A DNA stretch of 64,000 nt from Maritalea porphyrae (GCF_030159895.1 NZ_BSNI01000002.1:2382306-2446305); one strand, 5' to 3'. Counted from the stretch's first letter, positions 17,719 to 27,077 are shown. The notes: generated by a model from the sequence alone, not told the origin. Numbers and translations are program-made.

Positions 17719-18561
17719 TTAGATTTTTGCGGGCGTGAGCTCAGCAAAATCAAACAATTGCGCATCGAGCATGTGTGAAGGGTTGATGTTGGCCAAGGCG
17801 AGCATCATCCGGTCCTTGCGCCCTGGGTCAGCCTTTTCCATGTCCGCAAGCATTTTCTTCGTCATCACGCGCTGCAATCCGTCTTGCGAACCGCAAAGGT
17901 TGCACGGAATGATAGGAAACTGCATTGCGTCAGAGAATTTTTGCAGATCGTCCTCAGCGCAATAACTCAAAGGGCGCAACAAAGTAAGGTCACCATCATC
18001 ATTGAGAAGCTTGGGCGGCATCGCTGCCATCCGTCCACCATGGAACATATTCATCAAAAACGTTTCAAGGATATCATCTCGATGGTGTCCGAGCACAACT
18101 GATAAGCATCCTTTCTCGCGCGCAATGCGATAAAGATTGGCGCGTCGCAAACGAGAGCATAAGCCACAGTAAGTCGCGCCGGTTGGCACCTTTTCTTTCA
18201 CTATCGAATAGGTGTCACGATACTCAATATGGTGTTCAATGCCCAGTTGGTTCAAATAGTCAGGCAAAATATGCTGGGGAAAGCCCGGCTGCCCTTGATC
18301 CAAATTGCACGCCACAAGCTCAACAGGTAGCAAGCCCTGGGCTTTCAAATCCATCAGAAGTGCCAGCAAGCTGTAGGAATCTTTGCCGCCGGAAAGTGCA
18401 ACCAACCAGCGCGCACCCTCTTCCACCATTCCAAACTGGTTCAATGCCTCACGCGTTTGCCGCAGCAAGCGTTTGCGCAGTTTCTTGAATTCAACGCTCT
18501 GTGGAATATCGCGATACAGATTGGTGAATTCATCGCCAATTTGCTGCTGCGCATTTGTCAT
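17719..18561 (-). CDS. ttcA: tRNA 2-thiocytidine(32) biosynthesis protein TtcA
   Basis: A 280-residue PP-loop ATPase that thiolates cytidine 32 of certain tRNAs using a [4Fe-4S] cluster. The PP-loop S-G-G-K-D-S is at residues 57-62, the first cysteine pair C-G-L-C at 132-135 and the third cluster cysteine lies in C-N-L-C-G-S-Q; G-H-H-R-D-D-I is also conserved. Length is normal and the ATG at 18561 fits the family. Confidence 0.95.
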   Translation of the reverse strand: MTNAQQQIGDEFTNLYRDIPQSVEFKKLRKRLLRQTREALNQFGMVEEGARWLVALSGGKDSYSLLALLMDLKAQGLLPVELVACNLDQGQPGFPQHILPDYLNQLGIEHHIEYRDTYSIVKEKVPTGATYCGLCSRLRRANLYRIAREKGCLSVVLGHHRDDILETFLMNMFHGGRMAAMPPKLLNDDGDLTLLRPLSYCAEDDLQKFSDAMQFPIIPCNLCGSQDGLQRVMTKKMLADMEKADPGRKDRMMLALANINPSHMLDAQLFDFAELTPAKI

Positions 18562-18644
18562 GGTTCAACACTGTCCCAATTTTTTTTGTGGGTGCAGCGA
18601 TACGTTGTTTAGTTGCTTTTGAAAAGGGGCAAGACAGCGCGTCT

Positions 18645-19022
18645 TTAGGCAACACTTTTTTGTTGCTGCTCTTTCAACTTCATGTTGCGCAGATCTTCCA
18701 GCGAACGCCAGAAAATCACATAGGTCGCAAAATCCTTGGTGAAGTTTTCGAACTCATGCACAACATCGACGCCAATTGGCACCACATCGCCTGGCTGCAT
18801 GTCATGCTTCTTGTTGCCCACCTTAAGATGGGCGCGGCCACGCATAACAATGTAAATGATGTGAACCCCGGGCGGAACCGGATACATGCCGGACTTTGGC
18901 GTATAGAGCTGAACCGACAGGGTATCACTTGCGAACGCCCGAGCGAACCAGACACCGTCAGGCCACTTTTTCGTCGGGGGACCGGGGATCCGGTCCATAA
19001 GATCATCAAATCCAATTCGCAT
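18645..19022 (-). CDS. Small cupin-domain protein
   Basis: A 125-residue single-cupin protein. The barrel runs from about residue 35 to 108, with P-P-G-V-H-I-I-Y-I-V-M-R-G-R-A-H-L-K-V-G as cupin motif 1 and M-Q-P-G-D-V-V-P-I-G-V-D-V-V-H-E-F as motif 2. Histidines are present in both motifs, so a metal could bind. No enzyme family is recognised. It ends about 80 bases from the ttcA start and may share its transcript. Confidence 0.75.
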   Translation of the reverse strand: MRIGFDDLMDRIPGPPTKKWPDGVWFARAFASDTLSVQLYTPKSGMYPVPPGVHIIYIVMRGRAHLKVGNKKHDMQPGDVVPIGVDVVHEFENFTKDFATYVIFWRSLEDLRNMKLKEQQQKSVA

Positions 19023-19302
19023 TAATATTCCCTACCACGATCAATGAGCGTTTTTTACGCCATTGTTGTCCACCAGTATGCGCATAGACATCGCTTCGAT
19101 ACGGTTAATAACAAAACTCTTATTTAAATAGAGTGAAAAAACTGGAAACAAATAGACCGCTTTTTATCTATCACGCATTTTTGAACCTCAAAAAGCCATG
19201 CATTTTCATTAACATATTAATAGATTCAGGTATTTGCTTGCGTCTTTTGGAATATGAAGGAAGGATGACACTCACAAACGAACCACAAATGGGAGGTAGC
19301 TT

Positions 19303-20526
19303 GTGTTTCGATCATTCTTTCCAATGCCAAAGGTGTTTTTTGGCTCCGCAGTCATCTGGACAGCAATCTGTTTTTTGATTTGGTTCACTGCTGGACCAGC
19401 ACTGCAAAGCGTGATCAGTCTCGATCCGCTAATAACCCCAAATGCAGGCGATGATTCAACGCCCTTTCTAACCAACCAAAAAGCATGGCTATATCAATAT
19501 GTGGTCATGGGTGTGTATCTGTTTTGCGTGCCCTGGTACTTTATCCAAAGGCACAGATGGTACTGGTGGTCGGTTGTCGGCTCAGCAACGATTATCTTGA
19601 TGCTGTTCGCAAACGTGCAGGTACAGGCATGGCTAAACGATTGGTACGGCGACTTCTTTAATCTCCTGCAAACTGCCCTTACCAGCCCAGGCAGTGTTGC
19701 CCCTGAAGACTATTGGGGGAACCTGATATTCGTAGCCTATGTTGCGGCGCCAAACATTCTTTTGATTGTGTTGATCAATTTCATAACGAGCCACTATGTC
19801 TTTCGCTGGCGTACCGCTATGAACTTCTACTACATGAATTTCTGGCCGCATCTTAGGCATATTGAAGGCGCGTCACAGCGTGTGCAGGAAGATGCAATGC
19901 GGTTCGCTGACGGAGTTGAATCGCTCGGCGTAAACTTCGTCTATGCAATGATGACACTTGCAGTTTTCCTACCTATTCTCTGGGGACTTTCCCAACAGAT
20001 CACAGCATTGCCATTGATTGGCGAAGTTCCTGGGTCCCTTGTTTGGGTCGCACTCATATCCGCATCATTTGGTACTGTCGTTCTTGCCGCCGTAGGCATC
20101 AAATTGCCGGGACTAGAGTTCAACAATCAAAAAGTTGAGGCAGCCTATCGCAAAGAACTCGTGTACGCAGAAGACCATGAAGACAGAGCGCAACCGAAAA
20201 CCATCAAAGAGTTATATGCCGACGTGCAGAAAAACTATTTCAAACTGTACTTCCACTACCTCTATTTCAACTTGGTACGCTCGACTTACAATCAGGCTTC
20301 GAACTTCATAACTCTCATCGCGTTAGGTCCATCGATTTTGGCCGGAGCGATTACACTTGGAATCTATCAACAAGTGGCAAACGCGTTTGGGCGGGTAGAA
20401 AGCTCCCTGCAATACCTTGTCGACTCTTGGCCGGCAATCATCAAGCTGATGTCCGTTTACAAGCGTTTGCGCAAATTCGAAGCCGAAATCCCAAAGGATT
20501 CGCCTCTGCCAAAATCGCCGGTTTGA
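19303..20526 (+). CDS. bacA: SbmA/BacA-family peptide transporter
   Basis: A 407-residue membrane protein, the exact size of SbmA/BacA. It opens M-F-R-S-F-F-P-M-P-K-V-F-F-G-S-A and contains the family segments W-R-T-A-M-N-F-Y-Y-M-N-F-W, I-E-G-A-S-Q-R-V-Q-E-D and F-R/Y-K-E-L-V-Y-A-E-D-H. SbmA/BacA are proton-driven importers of proline-rich peptides and related antibiotics; in rhizobia BacA is needed for chronic host infection and for very-long-chain fatty acid modification of lipid A. Start is a GTG with GGGAGG six bases before it. Confidence 0.93.
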   Translation: MFRSFFPMPKVFFGSAVIWTAICFLIWFTAGPALQSVISLDPLITPNAGDDSTPFLTNQKAWLYQYVVMGVYLFCVPWYFIQRHRWYWWSVVGSATIILMLFANVQVQAWLNDWYGDFFNLLQTALTSPGSVAPEDYWGNLIFVAYVAAPNILLIVLINFITSHYVFRWRTAMNFYYMNFWPHLRHIEGASQRVQEDAMRFADGVESLGVNFVYAMMTLAVFLPILWGLSQQITALPLIGEVPGSLVWVALISASFGTVVLAAVGIKLPGLEFNNQKVEAAYRKELVYAEDHEDRAQPKTIKELYADVQKNYFKLYFHYLYFNLVRSTYNQASNFITLIALGPSILAGAITLGIYQQVANAFGRVESSLQYLVDSWPAIIKLMSVYKRLRKFEAEIPKDSPLPKSPV

Positions 20527-20547
20527 TCCATTCAATCCCTAAACAAA

Positions 20548-20575
20548 AAGGCCGCCCATTGGGCGGCCTTAAAAT
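20548..20575. terminator. Bidirectional terminator between bacA and rpsD
   Basis: AAGGCCGCCC and GGGCGGCCTT form a perfect ten-base-pair stem with a three-base loop. A-rich bases precede it and TTAAAATCTCTT follows. It serves the convergent bacA and rpsD genes, lying 22 bases past the bacA stop and about 25 from the rpsD stop. Confidence 0.9.
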
Positions 20576-20598
20576 CTCTTGAGTTGTGCTCGTCTCGA

Positions 20599-21216
20599 TT
20601 AGCGAGAGTAGAATTCCACAACAAGGTTTGGTTCCATTTGAACCGGATATGGCACGTCTGACAAAGTCGGTACACGTGTCATAGAAACTGTTAGCTTGTC
20701 GTGGCTCACGTCCAAATAGTCTGGAACATCGCGCTCTGCCAATTGTGTTGCTTCCAACACAAGAGCGAGCTGCTTTGATTTTTCACGAACTTCAACAACA
20801 TCTCCAACTTTCAAACGGTAAGATGGGATATTGACGCGTTTGCCGTTAACAAGCACATGGCCGTGGTTCACAAACTGACGAGCAGCAAAAACTGTTGGCA
20901 CAAATTTCGCACGGTATACAACCGCATCCAAACGACGCTCCAACAAGCCGATTAGCAATTCACCTGTATCACCACGAAGACGTGTAGCTTCGCCATAAAC
21001 ACGCTTAAATGCTTTCTCGGTCATGTTGCCGTAGTAGCCTTTAAGCTTCTGCTTAGCGCGCAACTGAAGACCAAAGTCACTCAATTTGCCTTTACGACGC
21101 TGACCGTGCTGACCTGGGCCATATTCGCGACGGTTAACTGGGCTCTTAGGACGACCCCAGATGTTTTCGCCCAAACGGCGGTCAATTTTGTACTTCTGCG
21201 AATGACGTTTTGACAT
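20599..21216 (-). CDS. rpsD: 30S ribosomal protein S4
   Basis: A 205-residue S4, a primary 16S rRNA binder of the small subunit. It starts [20 protein letters not shown] and has the S4 RNA-binding domain [15 protein letters not shown] around residue 95 and [10 protein letters not shown]. It stands alone, away from the alpha operon, as in other Rhizobiales. Confidence 0.98.
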   Translation of the reverse strand: MSKRHSQKYKIDRRLGENIWGRPKSPVNRREYGPGQHGQRRKGKLSDFGLQLRAKQKLKGYYGNMTEKAFKRVYGEATRLRGDTGELLIGLLERRLDAVVYRAKFVPTVFAARQFVNHGHVLVNGKRVNIPSYRLKVGDVVEVREKSKQLALVLEATQLAERDVPDYLDVSHDKLTVSMTRVPTLSDVPYPVQMEPNLVVEFYSR

Positions 21217-21550
21217 CGCTTTTCCTTTTTGTTTTCTCTTTAGTTACAGCGCCCTCCTTTGATTTCCTGAACCTTTGATTCAACAAACCTGACAGACTGT
21301 GCGAAAAACACATCAAACCGTTTCCGGCGGGCCAAATCGCTTTGTCCCTCATGAAAACCGACAGTCTCGGGTGCCCCTAATCACTCAAATAGAGTCATCA
21401 AGTGGCGCGGATGTACCGCTCTTCACCCCTAAAGTCAACGGTTTTCAGCCGTTTTTGACCATTTCCGCAGCAATTTCCCGGCGCAATTTTCGCACCTGCC
21501 AAATTATTTTTTGCCTTGCCCTTGCAATTTCCTGTTGCAATCCTGATTTG
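21217..21550. other. Intergenic region between divergent rpsD and GntR genes
   Basis: No gene is supported in this stretch. Close to rpsD the sequence CCTTTGATT is repeated twice (21256-21264 and 21272-21280). AACGGTTTTCAGCCGTTTTT near 21438 could form a short hairpin but is weak. It must hold the rpsD promoter reading left; I could not pick a convincing -35/-10 pair. Confidence 0.5.
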
Positions 21551-21572
21551 GTGTGTTACTACTGTAGCACAC
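21551..21572. promoter_or_regulatory. YtrA-type GntR operator
   Basis: GTGTGTTACTACTGTAGCACAC is a near-perfect inverted repeat of the form GTGTGnTAC-N4-GTAnCACAC. It ends 16 bases before the GntR start codon, where such a site would cover the promoter. GntR proteins of the YtrA subfamily bind dyads of just this type and repress their own ABC operon. Confidence 0.75.
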
Positions 21573-21588
21573 TAAATGAGTGAGACAC

Positions 21589-21945
21589 ATGAATCAATTC
21601 AATGAAACACAACCGATCTTTGTTCAAATAAGGACACGCATCATTGCCCTTATCCTGAGCAAAACAGCAGCTGAGGGTGAATCACTTCCTTCAGTTCGAC
21701 AGATCGCCATGGACCTATCAGTGAACCCACTGACGGTCACAAAGGCGTATCAGTCACTTGTTGAACTCGGTGTCGTAGAGAAACGAAGAGGGCTCGGCAT
21801 GTTCGTTGCTGAAGGCGCACGCGAAATATTGCTTAAACACGAGCGTGAGAAATTTCTCACCGAAGAATGGCCCCGAATTGTTACCCAAATCAAGGCATTA
21901 GACCTTGATATCAAAGAGTTATTGAAAGAAGAGGGCAAAAAATGA
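21589..21945 (+). CDS. GntR regulator, YtrA subfamily
   Basis: A 118-residue regulator with an N-terminal winged helix (P-I-F-V-Q-I-R-T-R-I, L-P-S-V-R-Q-I-A-M-D-L-S-V-N-P-L-T-V-T-K-A-Y) and only a short helical tail in place of a large effector domain, which is the YtrA layout. ATG 21589 has GAGTGAG upstream; the GTG at 21580 lies in that site. It overlaps the ABC ATPase gene by four bases (ATGA) and a matching operator lies just upstream, so autoregulation of the three-gene operon is likely; such operons respond to cell-wall antibiotics or peptides in Gram-positives. Confidence 0.9.
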   Translation: MNQFNETQPIFVQIRTRIIALILSKTAAEGESLPSVRQIAMDLSVNPLTVTKAYQSLVELGVVEKRRGLGMFVAEGAREILLKHEREKFLTEEWPRIVTQIKALDLDIKELLKEEGKK

Positions 21946-22826
21946 CCAACCCAACTCCCCTCGTTAAAGCCTCGGCACTACGCAAAGGGTTTGGCAAAAA
22001 GGAAATCTTGCATGGTCTGGATTTTCAAATTGAACCAGGTCGCATCGTGGGTCTTATTGGCCACAATGGTGCGGGCAAAACCACAACATTAAACGCGCTT
22101 TTGGGGCTAACCGATTGCGAAGGTGACATTACTGTATTGGGCAAAAATCCTTATGCCCAACGTGCTGCGCTGATGAATGACGTTGCGTTCATTTCTGATG
22201 TCGCCAGTCTACCCCGCTTTTTGCGCGTTCGTGAGCTCTTCGATTTGCTCGACGAGATTCACCCAAATTTCTCTAGGGAGAAGGCAAATGGATTTCTTCA
22301 CGGAACGGACATCCGCGCTGATGCAAAGATTAAAAATCTATCAAAAGGTATGGTCGCTCAGCTGCACCTTGCTGTCGTCATGGCGATCGATGCTCGGCTT
22401 CTAGTCTTAGATGAACCAACCCTTGGTTTGGACATCACCTACCGCAAACGCTTCTATAAGCGATTGCTTGAAGACTATATGAACGAAGAACGCACGCTTT
22501 TGATCACCACCCACCAGGTGGACGAAATAGAATTTATGCTGACAGATCTGATGTTTATCCGCGATGGACATCTGGTTTTGGACAGCCCAATGGAGGAAGT
22601 TGGCGAACGATACGCTCAACTTGTCGTCCATCCTGACTTTCTGGAAGACGCTAAGAAGCTCAAGCCAGTATTTGAAGAAACCAAATTTGGTCAAAACATC
22701 ATGATTTTTGACGGTGTCGACCATGAAAAACTAAGCACAATGGGCGACGTTACAATTCCCACTGTTTCCGATCTATTCGTCGCTCTAATGCAGCGCGACA
22801 CGGCTCACCAAGGAGAAATGATATGA
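21942..22826 (+). CDS. ABC transporter ATP-binding protein
   Basis: A 294-residue ABC ATPase. Walker A G-H-N-G-A-G-K-T-T is at residues 40-48, the signature is degenerate (L-S-K-G-M-V-A-Q-L instead of L-S-G-G-Q), Walker B is L-L-V-L-D-E-P-T-L-G-L-D and the switch histidine is in T-T-H-Q-V-D. The L-S-K-G-M form is usual for YtrB-like exporters. It overlaps both the regulator before it and the permease after it by four bases. Confidence 0.93.
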   Translation: MTNPTPLVKASALRKGFGKKEILHGLDFQIEPGRIVGLIGHNGAGKTTTLNALLGLTDCEGDITVLGKNPYAQRAALMNDVAFISDVASLPRFLRVRELFDLLDEIHPNFSREKANGFLHGTDIRADAKIKNLSKGMVAQLHLAVVMAIDARLLVLDEPTLGLDITYRKRFYKRLLEDYMNEERTLLITTHQVDEIEFMLTDLMFIRDGHLVLDSPMEEVGERYAQLVVHPDFLEDAKKLKPVFEETKFGQNIMIFDGVDHEKLSTMGDVTIPTVSDLFVALMQRDTAHQGEMI

Positions 22827-23719
22827 GATCTTGGGTCGCCCTCGTCAAACGAGAATTCTTAGAACACCGCGGCGCATTCTTGTATGCGCCAGCAATTATC
22901 ACGCTGGTCGTAACAACAGTACTGGCCATTGCAATTCTGATGAACCAACCAGAATTTGCGGCAGAAGCCGGTGAAATGCCTGGCAGCGTGCTGTTTTATG
23001 AAGTCACTTTCATGGCAACATTTTTGTTGTGGGCCATGTATATGCTCATTGCGCTGTTCTTCTATTTTTCCGACGCTTTCCACTCGGATCGCCGCAACAA
23101 CTCCATGTTGTTCTGGAAATCGATGCCAAAAAGCGATCTAGAAATTCTTGGATCGAAGGTCTTGTCGGGCTACACAATATTCCCACTCGCCATTGGCTTT
23201 TGGGTCATGGTAACCGGCGTTATCGCTTATGTCTTTGCGCAAGTGATTGACATGGTTGTTGTTTTCTACACAGCGCCGAGCATCATGCAATTCATCAACA
23301 GCTACATTCAAGTACTTTTGGTTGGCTCATTCTATGCACTGATCGCACTATTATGGTACGCACCAATCTTTGGCTGGGCAGCATTTTTGGGCACATTGTT
23401 CAAGCGTTGGAGCATTCCACTATTCTTCGTAATCCCGGCGCTTGCTGTTCTCCTAGAACGTGTGATCAACATCCGCGACCTTGCTTATGAAAGCCAAATA
23501 TTGCGGTTTATCCAATTCCGTTTGGAAATGGTTGGCGAAGACGATGTGTCATTCGACCCAGAAGTTTGGATCATGAGCAACACAAAAATCGATGCATGGG
23601 GCATGATCAGCTATGGCTTCACGCAGATTGATTGGCTCCACATGGTAATTGGCTGGGCAATTCTTGGTGGATTTATTTATCTCGCTAGCGAATATCGCCG
23701 TCGACTAATTGAAGCCTAG
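22823..23719 (+). CDS. ABC transporter permease (ABC-2 type)
   Basis: A 298-residue protein with six main hydrophobic segments: near residues 18-38, 65-88, 110-140, 165-195, 205-220 and 270-290. It lies last in the GntR-ATPase-permease operon, reached by an ATGA overlap with a GGAG ribosome site. The motif S-D-R-R-N-N-S-M-L-F-W-K-S-M-P after the second span is typical of ABC-2 permeases in such operons. Substrate unknown. Confidence 0.88.
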   Translation: MRSWVALVKREFLEHRGAFLYAPAIITLVVTTVLAIAILMNQPEFAAEAGEMPGSVLFYEVTFMATFLLWAMYMLIALFFYFSDAFHSDRRNNSMLFWKSMPKSDLEILGSKVLSGYTIFPLAIGFWVMVTGVIAYVFAQVIDMVVVFYTAPSIMQFINSYIQVLLVGSFYALIALLWYAPIFGWAAFLGTLFKRWSIPLFFVIPALAVLLERVINIRDLAYESQILRFIQFRLEMVGEDDVSFDPEVWIMSNTKIDAWGMISYGFTQIDWLHMVIGWAILGGFIYLASEYRRRLIEA

Positions 23720-23743
23720 TTGAACTTCAAAAAGCTCTAACGA

Positions 23744-23771
23744 AGGACGCCTACTCGGCGTCCTTTTTTTG
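23744..23771. terminator. Terminator shared by the ABC operon and trmJ
   Basis: AGGACGCC and GGCGTCCT pair around a five-base loop, followed rightward by TTTTTTTG. The stem covers the stop codon of trmJ on the other strand. Rightward termination is convincing; leftward the T run is missing. Confidence 0.85.
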
Positions 23772-24566
23772 TTTATATTTCGACTGATCACGCTTTGGGT
23801 TTGGTCGTTCATGACGCCGATCCAGCGCAGCAACCACACCGCGAAACGTCCGCACTTCTTGTACGTTCATTTTGGCGCGCGCAAACATTGCCCGCAGGTT
23901 TGCAACCATGGATGGTCGCTTGCCCGGAGTCTTGAAAAAATTCACTCGATCCAATGCTTCTTCAAGGTGCAACATCAGTCCAACCAAATCTTCGCGCGTC
24001 GCCGGCTGCTCTTCAGGTCCTTCAAATGGCAAACTGTCAGCACCATTGAAGGCGCGACGCCATTCGTAAGCAAGAACCAATACAGCCTGCGCGATATTCA
24101 GCGATGCAAATGCGGGCTCAACCGGAAGCGTCACGATTTTGTCGCACAGCGCAACCTCATCATTATTGAGGCCCCAGCGCTCACGACCAAACAGAATGCC
24201 AACCTTCTCACCGTTCTTAATCGGCGCAACCATTTCGTCAGCGGCAACGTCCGGACCAATGACAGGTTTGTACATATCCCGCGATCTAGCCGTCGTCGCG
24301 TAGCAGCGGGTTAAGTCGGCAATTGCCTCTTCTACCGTGTCAAACACCTGCACGCGATCGATTACATGGTCCGCCTTTGACGCGGCTGCCCGAGCTTTGT
24401 CGCTTGGCCAACCGTCACGTGGGTTTACAATACGCATATCCCACAAGCCAAAATTGGCCATGGCACGCGCCGCTGTACCAATATTTTCGCCAAGTTGCGG
24501 TTCACACAAAATAATCGCGGGCCCCGCTTTTAGCTCTAAGCCCTTTGTGCTGTCGGTACCTGCCAT
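23751..24566 (-). CDS. trmJ: TrmJ-like tRNA/rRNA 2'-O-methyltransferase (SPOUT)
   Basis: A 271-residue SPOUT methyltransferase. The N-terminal A-I-I-L-C-E-P-Q-L-G-E-N-I-G-T-A-A-R-A-M-A-N-F-G (in two blocks) and G-I-L-F-G-R-E-R-W-G-L-N-N-D-E and L-N-I-A-Q-A-V motifs form the trefoil-knot AdoMet site. The size and the C-terminal helical extension fit TrmJ, which methylates position 32 of tRNA. With ttcA nearby this window encodes two enzymes acting on tRNA position 32. Confidence 0.88.
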   Translation of the reverse strand: MAGTDSTKGLELKAGPAIILCEPQLGENIGTAARAMANFGLWDMRIVNPRDGWPSDKARAAASKADHVIDRVQVFDTVEEAIADLTRCYATTARSRDMYKPVIGPDVAADEMVAPIKNGEKVGILFGRERWGLNNDEVALCDKIVTLPVEPAFASLNIAQAVLVLAYEWRRAFNGADSLPFEGPEEQPATREDLVGLMLHLEEALDRVNFFKTPGKRPSMVANLRAMFARAKMNVQEVRTFRGVVAALDRRHERPNPKRDQSKYKQKKDAE

Positions 24567-24616
24567 TTATCGCTCCAATAATTGAGGGCGATGAATGGGC
24601 CAAACCGCAAAAAAGA

Positions 24617-25183
24617 TCAAGGGTGCAGTTCAAGCCATTCGCGTTGCAATATTGCGTAAATGAGCAGCTCATCCCACTCACCTTTAAAGATCGCCTGCTC
24701 TTTGAAATGCGCTTCGCGCCGCATGCCAAGCTTTTCCATTAGTCCCCATGAGGGCGCATTTGCAGCGGAGCACTTGGCCTCAATTCGATGAAGGTTTGCG
24801 GTCTTAAAGGCGGCATCCATCAGCGCAATTGCTGCCTCTTTCGCATACCCCTTGCCTTGAAAACGTGGATTGAGCACATAACCGATTTCCCCTTGCCGCG
24901 CCTCTACATCTCTAGAGAACAACAAGAATTCGCCAATCATCTCACCGGTTTCCCTAAGTTCAACATGCAAAAACAGTGGGTGCCCATCTGGGGTGAATTC
25001 CGTGAACCCAAGCCGTCGAACCATTGACTTTCGTATTTCGTCCTCGTCGCGCGGTTCATACGGCAAATAGCGACAAACTTCTGGATCGGCGCTGTACTCC
25101 ATCAAAGCCGCCACATCATCTTCACGAGCCAGACGCAAAATCAACCGGTCAGTTTCGAGCGGCAATTCAAATGGCAATTTCAT
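24617..25183 (-). CDS. GNAT acetyltransferase, RimJ/RimL type
   Basis: A 188-residue Acetyltransf_3 protein: L-E-T-D-R-L-I-L-R-L at the N-terminus, G-E-I-G-Y-V-L-N-P-R-F-Q-G-K-G-Y-A-K-E-A as the acetyl-CoA loop, and N-A-P-S-W-G-L-M-E-K-L-G-M-R-R-E at the end. These are the hallmarks of ribosomal-protein or small-molecule N-acetyltransferases of the RimJ group. ATG at 25183 is preferred to a TTG at 25198. Substrate not predictable. Confidence 0.87.
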   Translation of the reverse strand: MKLPFELPLETDRLILRLAREDDVAALMEYSADPEVCRYLPYEPRDEDEIRKSMVRRLGFTEFTPDGHPLFLHVELRETGEMIGEFLLFSRDVEARQGEIGYVLNPRFQGKGYAKEAAIALMDAAFKTANLHRIEAKCSAANAPSWGLMEKLGMRREAHFKEQAIFKGEWDELLIYAILQREWLELHP

Positions 25184-25247
25184 AAACAAACTATCCAATA
25201 TTCGTTTTTAAGTTGCATCCAAACAAAATGATCGGCAAGCTGAACAT

Positions 25248-25664
25248 ATGAATGAATTGAGTGCAACTTCATGCGCTTGCGGCGCTGTTACGGTCAAAAT
25301 TTCTGGTGAGCCACGCACAACAATGCTGTGCGCATGCAAAGACTGTCAAAAAGCCACTGGCACTGGACATAGTGCACTAGCGCTTTTCAGCGACGACCAT
25401 ATCGAAATTGAAGGCGAAACCAAGTCTTTTTCAGTTACCGCAGATAGCGGTGCCACCGTGGACCGAAAATTTTGCCCCAATTGTGGCACACCAATTTTTG
25501 GCATAAGTGGCCGCGTACCCATGCACAAGCTTTTGCCAGTCAGCATGCTGGGCGAAGACGCTCAAAACTATCAACCACGCGCAATGATATTCAATCGATC
25601 CCATTATGACTGGGACATTGTTGATCCCGAATTACCGAAATTTGAGAAATATAAAGAGAAGTAG
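25248..25664 (+). CDS. GFA-family zinc protein (CENP-V/GFA domain)
   Basis: A 138-residue GFA-domain protein (PF04828). Zinc ligands are seen as S-C-A-C-G near residue 8, C-A-C-K-D-C near residue 28 and F-C-P-N-C-G-T-P near residue 77. The family name comes from glutathione-dependent formaldehyde-activating enzyme but most members have no shown activity. First of three GFA proteins in the window; the second follows after 14 bases. Confidence 0.9.
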   Translation: MNELSATSCACGAVTVKISGEPRTTMLCACKDCQKATGTGHSALALFSDDHIEIEGETKSFSVTADSGATVDRKFCPNCGTPIFGISGRVPMHKLLPVSMLGEDAQNYQPRAMIFNRSHYDWDIVDPELPKFEKYKEK

Positions 25665-25678
25665 AAAGGTCGCACGAA

Positions 25679-26077
25679 ATGACAAAAACCGGCCAATGTC
25701 ACTGCGGTGCAGTAACGTTTGAAGTGGATGCAGAGCCGGTCCGAATGGCACAATGCCATTGCGAAGCCTGTCGCCGGCTCACAGGAACCGGCCATGTTGT
25801 ACATGCATTCTTCCGTCGCGAAGATGTCAAAATATCCGGAACCACAAAATCTCACAAATCTATATCCGATGCGGGAAATACTCGCACACGGCATTTTTGT
25901 CCTGAATGCGGTTCTAGGCTCTTTGCCGAGAACTCCAAAACCCCAGGCGCGCTTGGCGTATCAGTTGGAGCTTTTGACAATTCAGAGTGGTTTAAGCCTG
26001 AGGTTATTTTGTATTATTCGCAGCGTCCAAAATGGGACCCTGTGGACGACACTATAGAAAAACACGAGTTTATGTAG
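25679..26077 (+). CDS. GFA-family zinc protein
   Basis: A 132-residue GFA-domain protein with the ligand sets C-H-C-G near residue 8, C-H-C-E-A-C near residue 27 and F-C-P-E-C-G-S near residue 75. It is a distant relative, not a recent copy, of the protein before it. It sits in a tight rightward run: its TAG is followed at once by the ATG of the TfoX-N gene. Confidence 0.9.
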   Translation: MTKTGQCHCGAVTFEVDAEPVRMAQCHCEACRRLTGTGHVVHAFFRREDVKISGTTKSHKSISDAGNTRTRHFCPECGSRLFAENSKTPGALGVSVGAFDNSEWFKPEVILYYSQRPKWDPVDDTIEKHEFM

Positions 26078-26413
26078 ATGACTGAAGAACGCGAAGCCTT
26101 GGCAGAACGCATCCGCAGCATTATCGGTGACGATCCCAACATCACCGAAAAGAAAATGTTTGGCGGCATCGCCTTTATGCTCAATGGCAACATGCTCGTT
26201 GGTCCGCACAAAGATGGCACACTGATGGCGCGTGTAGGGCCCGACTTATACGAAGAGGCACTTTCCCGCCCTGGTGCCAGGGTCATGGACTTCACAGGCA
26301 AGACCATGAAGGGCTTCATTCATGTTCATCCCGACAAGATCACTGATGACGAAGCGCTTGCCACATGGATCGCTTTAGCAACAGAATTTGTTGGTGCCCT
26401 ACCCGCCAAATAG
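26078..26413 (+). CDS. TfoX N-terminal domain protein
   Basis: A 111-residue protein of the TfoX_N family (PF04993): K-K-M-F-G-G-I-A-F-M-L-N-G-N-M-L-V-G near residue 28 and M-D-F-T-G-K-T-M-K-G-F-I-H-V near residue 69. In gammaproteobacteria TfoX/Sxy switches on competence, but that protein has a second domain lacking here, and stand-alone TfoX_N proteins have no assigned role. No gap to the GFA gene upstream, so they form an operon. Confidence 0.88.
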   Translation: MTEEREALAERIRSIIGDDPNITEKKMFGGIAFMLNGNMLVGPHKDGTLMARVGPDLYEEALSRPGARVMDFTGKTMKGFIHVHPDKITDDEALATWIALATEFVGALPAK

Positions 26414-26489
26414 TACTGTAGTAGCGGGATAACACCCGCCCACGCATTGGATAGGTAAGATTTCTCCTCACACCAATCTTGAGGAGGAT

Positions 26490-27077
26490 ATGATGGGTGC
26501 AAAGAAAATTCTGATGATTGTTGGCGACTTTGTAGAAGACTATGAAGTTATGGTGCCCTACCAATGCTTGCTGGCAGTTGGACACGAGGTCGATGCCGTC
26601 TGTCCAGACAAAACTTCAGGCGACAGCGTTGCAACAGCAATTCATGACTTTGAAGGCGATCAAACATACACCGAAAAACCCGGCCACAGATTTGCGCTCA
26701 ACAAGACATTCGCAGACGTGAACGTTGAAAACTACGATGCGCTGGTTATCCCTGGTGGGCGTGCACCTGAATATCTGCGCCTAAATGCTGACGTGATTGC
26801 GATGGTTCAGCATTTCTCAAGTGCCAACAAACCAATTGCTGCTATTTGCCATGGGGCGCAGCTTTTGGCAGCGGCAAATGTGATCAAAGGCAAAAACGTT
26901 TCCGCCTATCCCGCATGTTCACCGGAAGTGACACTTGCCGGTGGCACTTATGCCGACATCGAAGTTACAGAAGCAGCGACGGACGGCAATCTAGTCACGG
27001 CACCTGCTTGGCCTGCCCATCCAACATGGATCGCACAGTTCCTCGCTGTTCTTGGCACTCAGATTACTCATAACTGA
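26490..27077 (+). CDS. DJ-1/PfpI-family protein
   Basis: A 195-residue class I glutamine amidotransferase-like protein. It opens [15 protein letters not shown], where the second Glu is the conserved acid, and has the nucleophile elbow A-I-C-H-G-A-Q (Cys near residue 118), as in PfpI proteases, deglycases and glyoxalase III-like proteins. GAGGAGG lies upstream of two adjacent ATGs; the second, at 26493, has the better spacing, so the product may be 194 residues. Function within the family is unsettled. Confidence 0.9.
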   Translation: MMGAKKILMIVGDFVEDYEVMVPYQCLLAVGHEVDAVCPDKTSGDSVATAIHDFEGDQTYTEKPGHRFALNKTFADVNVENYDALVIPGGRAPEYLRLNADVIAMVQHFSSANKPIAAICHGAQLLAAANVIKGKNVSAYPACSPEVTLAGGTYADIEVTEAATDGNLVTAPAWPAHPTWIAQFLAVLGTQITHN

